Part shown: in pieces, positions 54,501-64,000 of the stretch
Layout: each line of letters opens with the position of its first letter
Numbering within the stretch: position 1 is the stretch's first letter
Assembly (NCBI RefSeq): GCF_002078875.1
Contig: NC_034412.1
Span: 10,781,866 to 10,845,865, forward strand
From: Numida meleagris
Lineage: Eukaryota > Chordata > Aves > Galliformes > Numididae
Reading direction: 5' to 3'
DNA: 64,000 nucleotides
The notes under the pieces: generated by a model
What the model saw: the letters and a program-made list of their open reading frames with translations, nothing else
The model's database searches: none
Told to the model about the DNA's origin: nothing
Translations under genes and position numbers: made by a program

Positions 54501-57500
54501 GCTCTTTTATGCGCATAGCCACTAAAAATGCATGCACAAAGTTAAGGGAGTTTTAAATTTAATAGCACTTTAAAATGTATAAGTGTAATTCCTGTATCTG
54601 AATGGGAAAAGAAAGACACCCATCTCTTGCCGATAATTATGAATGGCCTAATTCACCATCTCATAGCAGCATAGCAACAAATCTCTTCCAATAGGAAGGC
54701 ACCGCTGAGTTTGGAAGTCTGCATGCAGCCACCTTTTAAGAATTGTACCAAATTCCCACCCTGTGTAAATTACATCTAAAATATGTGCATTGCCAGGTCT
54801 GCTTATTAAGTGGAATTAAGCCCATATCCATGTTTTATTAACTCTATTCTTTACAAGGTAGCCCCTCGCTGCATGTCTAACATAATTAAAATTCAAGCAG
54901 CTTTGGCATTCCCCAGTCTCCCTGCGTGGGTGGACTTTTAAAAAAATATGCCTGGGTAACCTGATAAGGAAAAGAAAAGACCTTACAGTATTTTGCTTGT
55001 TTTATATGCAGGGTAATTCTGTTTACAATGCATGGTTTTATATCTGTGTTTGGATGCCTAATAAGAATTCACATGGCCCCTTAAAAATCTGCTGTTCTGG
55101 GAGAGAGATCTGGCCCTAAAGCAGCAGCAGAGCAGGAAAACTGGCTGGCTTTCTGGGCTTTTCTCGCACAGCTGAGCTCTGAGCTGACGAGGCCTTTTAA
55201 TAAACACAGAAGAGCGAACATAATCTGACTGCTATATGAAAATAATTTATTTAATGGGCCCCTCACCCCCTTTTTGGCTTCACAGATTCAATTAAAACAA
55301 AATTTGCAACTCATCATGAGAGTATTCATTAGGCTGTGCGGTGCCTTTAGAAACAACTCTGGCTGGGGAGAGGTCGGGTTTGCTGCCCGTAGCTTAAAGC
55401 CAGCTGCAGGACAGCAGCCACGCAGGTTGCGGAGTGAAACCACTGCTGAAAAACAGCACTGACACAGCAAGCCCAGCTGGAGCCTGGGGAAGGAAACTAT
55501 TCTGCTTAGGTTTTATGTGTTTGTGTTTATGTTTTTTGCTTTCTAAGAGAGGATTTCTGCTTGACAATGGTTTTATTTCTCCTTGGTGACCTGTTGCCTG
55601 CACCAGGTGGAGGAAGGGAGCTCAGGAAAGCCCGACTCCATCGCAGGCATCCATGGCTGTCTAGGAATAAACATTCTTGATGCAGTTTCCCTCTAGAAGC
55701 TGGATACTTTTGTCTGCTGGGTTCTGGAAGGACCAGAAACTCCCTCCATCTGCTGAAACAGGCGAAGCAGACGCCAGAGAACAACCCCAACCTCAGCCTC
55801 AGTGTGGTGGAGCTTCCAGGAACAATAAAACTCCTACAACCTTCCCTCTGCTGGACAGTTGGCTCTCTGAATCCTACATGAAGACATCCTGCAGCCCACT
55901 TCAGCCAACACTTTCAGTAACGCGAGGAGTGCCCTCTTCCAGAAGGTGATGTGGTCTGGGTAGAGTGGGGCTGTGGCCCCACAATGCAGTTTCAGCCCCA
56001 AACCAACCAACCCCAGGGCTCAGGAGGTCTGAGTGCTTCTTGTACTTTTCCCCCTCCCTGTGAGGAAGGAAAGCTGCTCACACACGAAACCTCCTCACGT
56101 TGTCAACAAGCAGCCAAACCCTGATTCCAACCAAAGACGTTTTCAAGCGTGTCGGGAAAAGCCTTTCAATTTAAAGTTTCAAGCTGACTTTGCTGAAAGT
56201 CAAAGAGATCCTCCCTGATTAGATCCTGGCTGAGGCAAAACAGCCCGATTATGTGATGGAATATGATAAGAAGGGAGGGAGAACAAACTCCCTGTCACAT
56301 CCCTGTGGCAGGGCTGTGGGACCGTCTGCGCCCCAGCAAGTCAAGGCTTGGTGACACAATCCTTGTTAATACATGTAGATGGCACTGGCATAGGCCAAGA
56401 GGGGGAGGCAGGGAGCAAAGCTGTCAAGGAGAAATAACAAACTCCCCCTAGCCCTATAAATCTGTCTGCACAGAATGGCTCCTGCCTTGGAAAGTTCCCT
56501 GACCTCAAACTTGGCTTGGCTCTTCACGCAGCCTCCAAACCCATGGCAGCCCAGCACTCACAGCCTTGGGATGTGCCTCAAAATCTGTGGGGCCAGAAGA
56601 GCAATGCTCCTATGGGTGCTGCTGCTCAGCTGAGACTCTGCAGCTCAGAGAGCTCACAGAAACACAGTGACTCTGACAAAACCTGGTCCTCCCACTGCCG
56701 TGGAGCTCTGCAGAGCAGGAGTGCTGGGACATTAATCCTGCCCTCAGGATGTTTCTGAAGTTACATGCATCCAGATTGCATCTTATTTAACCAAACCTGC
56801 TTATTTCTCCCACACACTGCAAGGGCATACTCAACACTAAATGTAAATAAGAGATTACAGCTATCATACAGCTAGGACAAGGTTTGAAGACTCTCTCATT
56901 CCCTGCTGTCCTAAAGTGCAGCATAAAGAGGACCGATGTGAATTCATCACTTCCCCACATACCCCTGCCTCAAAACACACCTCGTGCTATTTGTGTTGTC
57001 TTTTATTTTCCTCCCCAGCAATAAATCAATGCTTCCATCTCCTCTGTAAAATGAAATCCCATATCTTTTCTCCCCTGAGTCTCACAAACAGTTATTGCAA
57101 TCCAGACACCAATAAAGATATCACTGGCCTGGAAGCAAATCTAAGTTTGCCAAGGATACAAAGACTAATGCAGCAGTAATTAATGATCGCAGTGGGTTTG
57201 GTGAAGGGACGGAACGGAACTGACTGGGGAATGGAGTGCATGCAAACAAGTTTCATTTTAGTGCAGCCAGAACAAACTGCCAGGAACAAAGAGTGCAGGA
57301 TGTATTACTTCAAAGCTGGGCACAATTTTCCAGAAAGCAGTGACTCTGGGAACTGGGAGCTGTGAGGGAGAGATGTCTGAATGGGACTGCAACTGCGAGA
57401 GCCCAAGCCACCTGGGGTGCACCAGCAGAGCAATAGGGAGCAGGAGCAGAAATGCTGCTACTATTGTAGTCAGTGTTGCTAACACTCTCAGTAATGCAAA

Positions 57501-60500
57501 GGCTAGTGGACAACTCATTCTTGTTGTTCAGTTATACTTAGCCTGGTAATACTGTGGCCACTGATAGTTTGCTGTTGCTGAAAGTCTGGACACAGAAGAA
57601 AAATGTTTGAGATGCTCTGCACCAAGAGAATGACAAAGATGACTTGGCTCTGACTGATAAATCTCTCACCTCTCAGTAAGAACATTTTCAAAAGAAGGAA
57701 CTCTTCAATCCAGCAAAGTCAGGATGAGATCCGGAGGCTATAAGTCAAGGCAAGGCTCACATTTATTGTTAATAGCAAAGGCAATTCATCAAGAGAATGA
57801 TATGGCAAGAGTTGTGATGGATTCTCTATTGTTTTATCCTGAGAGTCAACCTCTTTCAAAAATAGATGAGCTGATATCATAGCACAAAGGGTACAAAGAG
57901 CCCTGGGGAGGTCACCTCTGCTCTGTGCCAGCAGTGCCTTCATCATCCCCCACAAGGTTGGTCCGGTCCCTGCCGAGGGACCTGCAGCAGAGGAAATCCC
58001 ACAGCCCCCATGGGAACGTGGCTCTGCACCACTCTCAGCTGTGAACAGCCCTTCCTACCACCTCAGCCAAATCTCACTCATCTAGAAGTTTCTTGCCCTA
58101 TTGATATTCCTGTCACAAAGGACTTACTGTGCTGTCCCGACCTGAGCAAGGCAGGAAACCTGACTGTGCAATCACAGCCAGTCCTCTCCACCTGGCTGCT
58201 AGCATCAGGCAGCACCGGAGCGGACAGGAACAGAAAGCCACTCTGTAGAGAACCCTGAGGTTTCCAAGTTATGTCTGCTCCCCACAAGAAATGAAAATTA
58301 GACTTTCCGGAGATCACTAGGAAATGCCAGAAGAGCAAGAAACCACACTGCTGCAGGAGTGCCGGTGCTTGCACCACTTTCAAGACTAAGATTCAAGTCT
58401 CTGCTTTTGCATGAGGTAGAGCAGTGGCAGGGCTTTAAATACCCATGCAATGGGTTTTGCTGAAATGAATGCTTCCTTTCTCCTCCCACAGTTTTGATAA
58501 AAAGACATTTTTGAATGGAAAAAAGAACCATTATCAATTGTTTGGTGGCTCCTTCTACAGCCATCTGTCACAGCCTCACAACCTATGTCACTCATATCTA
58601 TCCCCCCACATGAACTACAGCGTTGGCCTTTTCTGCTGAACTTCAGGAGTACTTAAAGCAGAAGCTGCTTCAACCGCTTCGAAGGACCCTTCTGGGGCTT
58701 TCCAGGAATAGCTTTTGGATGTGGGCAAACCTGTGCCCTTGTTTCCTTCATTCACACTGTCCCTACAGCTTGTCTTGGACAAAGAGTTCCCACACTGTGT
58801 GATTTCTTTCCTCTCAGTTAGGCTATGCATTCTTGCTTGCCCTTCATATGTATGTTTTTTTTCCCACTTCAGGGAAAGACCCAGTGTCTCTTTAGTCTTA
58901 TTCACTGAGTAACACAAAACACATTGTTCAGTTAAAGGCCTTTTGGAGCCCTGCTCCAGACAAGACGTTGACTGAATTTGGTGTCTGGAGACTGTCCGTG
59001 TAAAACAGTAGAGATATCTGGAGAGTGATGACCTCCTACCAAGCATAGAGTGACAGGCAATGGACCTTTCTTACCTGTCAAAGTCCTGCCCTAAATCCTC
59101 CCCTTTGGAACGCAGCTGGCTCCTTAAGGACAGCACCTCTGAGTTTCCCTTCCTATCACCCCAGAGAAGGCTGCAAAACTGGGAAAGTGCCTCCTATGGC
59201 ACCCAGCACAGTGGCCATGACCCATCCTTGTCACTGGCCCCAGAGTATTTACAGGAGCCCATGGACACCGTGGGGCAGCAGGGGTACAGGGCAGACTTTG
59301 GAAATGAGGCAAGCTGGCAAGGCAGCCTGCAGCACTCCAACTGAAGGTGCTGTATGTAGCGTTGCCAAGTGTTGTCGGATGCAGGGAAACTCACAACAAG
59401 AGCTTTCATCTTTCATTATGATTGAATGCTTCTACTCCGGACTGTTGGAAATGCCTTTTTTCAGGATGCTATAGGCTCACAGAAGTTCATGCAAGGTAGT
59501 ACAAACTGGGGGGCAAGTCATTTGCATTTCTTTTGGCAGAAGCTTTTTCACAAGACTGGCTGTGCTTGCAATTGGAAATTGTATGTGTGTGGAGGATGGG
59601 GAATCTAAATTAAAAGCCTCTTAAGTGGGTGCTTGAGTAATTATTGGAAGGCTTCTGAAGAGACATTTTTGTCAGTAACTAAGGAGAACATGGCTTTGTG
59701 CTGGGTACAGGTGGCAATATGGCAACAGAGATCATTGGCACTCCATACAGGGTTGACCATCTATCCATTAGCTGTACAGATGTACTGGGATTTTCTGCCC
59801 AAAGAGCATCCTTCAGAGTTGAAAGAGGGCCAGGGCAACAGAGAAGTGGAAATCCTGATACTCTCAGTCTCTGATTCTCTGCATCAGACATGCACAAAAT
59901 TATTTTTCTGCAGCCCCTGGAGCAGGGATGGATCTTGTTGGTGTCTTCAGTCTGCTATGGCAGATGCTTCTAGAAAGTGGTGCCTCTAATAACTTCTCCA
60001 GCCCACCTTAAACACTGTCAAATGTGGGGTTCAGGAAGGTGCCCTCATCTGAAAAGCCTGACCTGGCAACAAAGCGAATGAGAAACAGAGCCACCTTTAA
60101 CTCCGCAGCAACTTCCTCAGGCACTTAGGAAATTAAGTCTGCAGACCTGCAGCCACCAGGGCAGCGTCTGCCTCCTCATTAAAGATGCAGGTAAAGAAGC
60201 TTGAAGACAGTAGCAGTAAAAGGAACATATGCAACGCAAACATGTCCTTGTGAAGGAGCATATTTCATAGACACTTCATTACCTTCAACAACTTTCAGGT
60301 CCTTGCTTATTCACTAGCGAGTCTAAACTGTCATGAGCCAAAAAAATATGGGCTGGGATACAAATGGGTGTGAATGAAGGAGGCTTCCAGACCTGACTGA
60401 TGCTCCCTGCAATCTGCAGCCCCTTGCACTACCAATGCTCCCAGCTGGACCTGGAGCATGCAGGGCATCCCTGTGTAGCACCCACAGCCCTCATCCAAAT

Positions 60501-61228
60501 TCAACACATCAGAGGGACTGCTGCTGAGCTATCCTTCAAATACAGCCAGCACAAGGCAGGCACCAGGTACTCATTCTAGAAAAAGCTACGTGCTACTTCC
60601 AGCCTTAATATTTGCACTTGGATGGCCCCAGCAACTGATGCAATCCTCTCACTTTTATTTCTCCACCCATGGCACAATGTAGGGTATGAAGTCCTCTTTC
60701 TGTTGTTATTTATTCAAACCATTTCACATGGACTCTGTCAGCTCAAATCTGGCCCAGATTCTCAATGTTGTGGAAAAAGTGGAGTACTCATAAACCTTCA
60801 ATCAAACAGAAAATATGTCCATAGTATTACACAGCTTGAACGAAAGCTTTTCTTTTTAAAACAAAGGATGTTCCCTTGTGTTGCTTCAAAGTCTGGCACT
60901 GGAGCAATTAAGAAAGTGAAACTAGCTCCAAACTAAAGCAGAATGGACATGTTTCATAGATCTTCATTGCCCAGGCAGAAAGAAATGTAAACAGGGCATA
61001 AATTACAGCAGCCAGAGGACAGATAAGCTGAAGGACAATGCTGGCACAAGAGCAAACGGGCAGAAACTGGCCAAGAATAAATTTAGACTAGAAATTAGAC
61101 ATGGTTTCTAGCGATCAGAGGAACGAGATGCTTCCAAGAGGACTAGTGGGCACATCTCTGCTCTCATCCTGCCCCCTACAATTTTGCACACATTTGTGAA
61201 AAGATGACAAGACACAGGCTACAACAAC

Positions 61229-61392
61229 ATAGAATCATAGCACGGTTTGGGTTGGAAGGGACCTTAAATCCCATCCAGTCCCACCTCCCTGCCACAGGCC
61301 GGCTGCCCCCCACCAGATCAGGCTGCCCTGGGCCCATGCAACCTGGCCTTGAACCCCTCCAGGGATGGGGCACCCACAGCTCTCTGGCCATT
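61229..61392 (-). mobile_element. CR1 3' fragment
   Basis: catagaatcatagcacggtt, 'tgggttggaagggaccttaa', 'ccttgaacccctccaggga' and 'tggggcacccacagctctct' mark a reverse-oriented CR1 3' end. Confidence 0.9.
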
Positions 61393-62312
61393 ATTCAGGA
61401 GATCCTTTCTCTCACCTGTGGCACCAATGCTTTTCATCTTTATAACGTTACTTGTTAGGGCTCTAAAAACTGGAAGAGATTTGGTGTACGCTCAGTGGTT
61501 TTTTAAATGAGCAGTGTCCCTTTAACCTTTGCTAATTGTTCTGTCTTAAAATATAGCTATCCTAATGGCCTTACTCATTTAACTGATGAATTAAAATAAG
61601 CACCAGCAATTATTGAGTGTTTTTATTTAGCGGTGTCGTTAAAGAAATCGAAAGAAAATAAGATCCCATCAAATACAAATGGCCTTATGTAAGTGCTGTT
61701 AGGGACGCAATGACAGGAGGGTACTCAGTCAAATGTTTATATTGCCACTATCATTCAAACATCAGCTCCGAAGCTTATCGCATTTGAAAGCCACTCCTGT
61801 CGATCTCTGCTATTGATCGGTTGCAGGGACACCACTTGGCACAAGCTCACTCCAGAATGGGGAAGATGTCAGGCGTGGCACTGCTGTGTGTGGGTGCTGG
61901 CCGTGTCTGCCTGCTTGCTGGGCACTCTGGGGATACCCAGCATGCTCAGAGCAGGAGCCCCACCGGGACTGCTATCTCCCCTCCTAGCTGCAACTCAGCC
62001 TAAGTAAAACTTAACGCTTATGCCTGTAATTTCTGCACTGAACTGCTGTATAACCAGTTAATGTTGTTTAGAAATGAATTGCTGCTGCATAATGTACGGC
62101 ATAACAACAAGTACACATTAGCTACATATCACAAATCAGATAATTACAACCAGGATATTCTTATGCATGTTCAACCTCTTATACAATATAATAGGACGCT
62201 ATCGAAATTGAGCTAGCATTACAATGACAGTTTTGGCTTCTAGCACTTTGGCTTTCATTGTAATAAATTCTAATTTTCTGATTTTTATCTGCTCCTCCTT
62301 CCCTTTCCTCTA

Positions 62313-62338
62313 CCCCCCACCCCCCACCCCACACACAC
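62313..62338. repeat. C-run and CA tract
   Basis: C6-A-C6-A-C4 followed by a short (AC)n run. The minus strand has three long G runs separated by single T bases. Confidence 0.8.
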
Positions 62339-63211
62339 AATTCTGGTGGCGTAGGCTGAAATTAAAGCAGTCTTGCAGCCTGATTCACAAGCACAGCAAT
62401 GGAGAATTTGGGACACAAGCATTGCAGACCACCCTCAGTGCCAAAGCACAGCTCCAAGTCAGCAGGTTGGGTTCTGCCCTCAGGTCTGCCAGCAGCCCAC
62501 AGGGACCAAGGTGGTACCTCCTGCCCATACTTCAAATTCCTCCAAGCCATAAATGAGGGTGATAATAGTGCTTTTGGGAGCCTTCACGATAGGAAAGCTT
62601 GCAAAGTAACTTTCCTGGAGGATCGGAGCACTTGTAGGTGCCCAGTGGAGGTGGGACTTGTCAAGCAATGCAGACACAGGGGGGGTGATGGAGGAGCCCC
62701 CACTTCCCTGATGCTTACAGAGATGCAGCTGTCAGGAAGGTCTTCCTTTTCTGAAGGGCCCGACGCACTTTTCTGCTGACACGTCACTGCGTCCCTGCTC
62801 AGCTCCTCTCCACCATGAGCTGTGACCCTGTTGTATTTTATGTCCCCGTGCGTGGCTGTACGGGGAGCGCCTGGCACGGCTGCTGCAGAGCAGCCTCAGC
62901 CCCCTTGCCGGCTAATTCAGCATATTTACAGCACACAGCATTCCAGTGGCACTGCTGTCAGTGACAAGGTTGCCACCTTGCTTTGCCAGGACTTCAGTTC
63001 TTAGCACCAGGGTCCCTCCCTGAGCAGCACAAAGACACAGAAGTGAGGCAGCACAGAAAAGGGGAGGAGGGCTGAGGTGCCAAACAAAGCTGGGGACCCA
63101 CTCATCTGGGGGTCCCCAGAGGTCTCAAGGATGCATTGAGGAAATTATTTTGGATAGTGAGAGACGCTGTTTGCAGGTACGAGGGAACCTCCATCCTTTG
63201 GGTATGCTGGG

Positions 63212-63352
63212 GTTACGGAGTCTCCTTCTCTAGAGACACTCAAGACCCACCTGGATGCTTGCCTGCACAACCTGCTGTAGGGAACCTGCTTTAGCAGAGA
63301 GTTGAACTAGATGATTTCCAGAGGTCCCTTTCAGCCCCTACGATTCTGTAAC
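63212..63352 (+). mobile_element. CR1 3' fragment
   Basis: 'acggagtctccttctctaga', 'cacaacctgctgtagggaac', 'agttgaactagatgatttcc' and 'cccctacgattctgtaa' mark the 3' end of another CR1 subfamily in plus orientation. Confidence 0.85.
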
Positions 63353-63424
63353 AACGTGGCAAGAGTGGCTGCACCCAGAGGGTTTTCAGATTAATTGCAC
63401 AGGCAATATCAGTTTTTCTTCTTC

Positions 63425-63442
63425 TTTTTTTTTTTTTTTTTT
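63425..63442. repeat. T18 homopolymer
   Basis: Run of 18 T near the right end of the window, about 70 bp after a CR1 tail. Confidence 0.85.
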
Positions 63443-64000
63443 ATTGTGCGAGGAGTGGAAAAAAAGAAAAATACACACTGACTCATCTTCTCTCCTCCAA
63501 TGATTAAAAAAATAGGAAACAATATTGGGTTCACTGAGCTATTTTAATGCGCTGAATCTTGTTTCTTTCACAGTTTTTTTTAACCCTTAAAAAGTTGATT
63601 TGAGTGAAAACTCAAAGCTTTCAACACCTACTGTATTTGTGGTGAGGGGGGAGGATTGCAAAACCTCCCCGAACTTGATTTGTCTCTCTCATTTCCACTC
63701 TTCAAAAGAACAGGGGAAGAAAATACGATGGAAAAAGACTCATGAGTTGAGATTAGGAAGAGTTTAATTAAAGGAAGAGGAAAAAAAGCAAGGGCCGCAT
63801 GGGAGTAAAGGGAGAAAAATATTTTCTATTTTTTATCAGCAAGCAATGTTCAGCCATGTCTTGAGCTTAATATGCATGGTGGGTGCTTGGGAAGACCAAT
63901 GTTTTCATTAACGGGAGCCCTTCCCCAGCTGTAATTGCTGAGCATGACATTGTGTGGCATGGGACATCCCTTGGCCAGCCGAGGCCAGCTGTCCTGGAGC

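Larger units (their letters stand above)
51851..64000. other. Upstream flank of FGF12 exon 1A
   Basis: About 12 kb upstream of the 1A promoter on the minus strand. Repeat content is low: CR1 pieces at 61229-61392 and 63212-63352 only. No protein-coding exon was recognised. If exon 1B lies farther right, as I recall for mammals, this DNA is also intronic for the short isoform. AT-rich repeat-free blocks at 54120-55330 and 61480-62290 stand out as possible conserved elements. T15 and T18 tracts occur at 54486-54500 and 63425-63442. Confidence 0.7.

Overview
This window is vertebrate nuclear DNA, almost certainly from a bird and probably a galliform such as chicken or a close relative. The main evidence is about fifteen 5'-truncated CR1 LINE fragments. 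Several keep the avian CR1 3' end: a 'ttggaaaagaccactaagat'-like block followed by imperfect copies of an ATTCTATG-type octamer. There are no bacterial-style operons, no intact transposon genes, and only one recognisable protein-coding gene.

That gene is FGF12 (fibroblast growth factor homologous factor 1, FHF1), read on the minus strand. Three coding exons are present with intact splice sites: exon 1A (50190 down to 49992, 66 codons plus 1 nt), exon 2 (32609 down to 32499, 111 nt) and exon 3 (25838 down to 25735, 104 nt). Phases match exactly, and joined they give residues 1-138 of the long 'A' isoform. The C-terminal exons 4 and 5 would lie left of position 1. The alternative first exon 1B (short isoform) was not found and is probably right of 64000. 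The product is intracellular and lacks a signal peptide. The family binds the C-terminal tails of voltage-gated sodium channels, and the exon 1A N-terminus carries the basic nuclear-targeting and channel-inactivating segment.

Layout from left to right: 1-25734 is intron 3 (incomplete), with CR1 fragments, one copy of an unassigned repeat and a candidate enhancer near 21 kb. 25735-25838 is exon 3. 25839-32498 is intron 2, with one plus-strand CR1. 32499-32609 is exon 2. 32610-49991 is intron 1 (17.4 kb), with CR1 pieces, a second copy of the unassigned repeat, microsatellites and a G-run. 49992-50190 is exon 1A, embedded in a strong CpG island from about 49.78 to 51.85 kb that is presumably the 1A promoter. 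51.9-64 kb is upstream sequence with little repeat content. Its AT-rich, repeat-free blocks near 54-55.3 kb and 61.5-62.3 kb are candidate long-range regulatory elements.

I found no previously undescribed multi-gene system. The observations most worth checking are an out-of-frame upstream ATG 10 nt before the FGF12-1A start whose frame runs through all of exon 1A into exon 2; an apparent Gly-to-Glu change at residue 82; a two-copy dispersed repeat with a conserved hairpin that is not the CR1 3' region; and several candidate conserved non-coding blocks. Statements about other species rest on memory of the family, not on a search.
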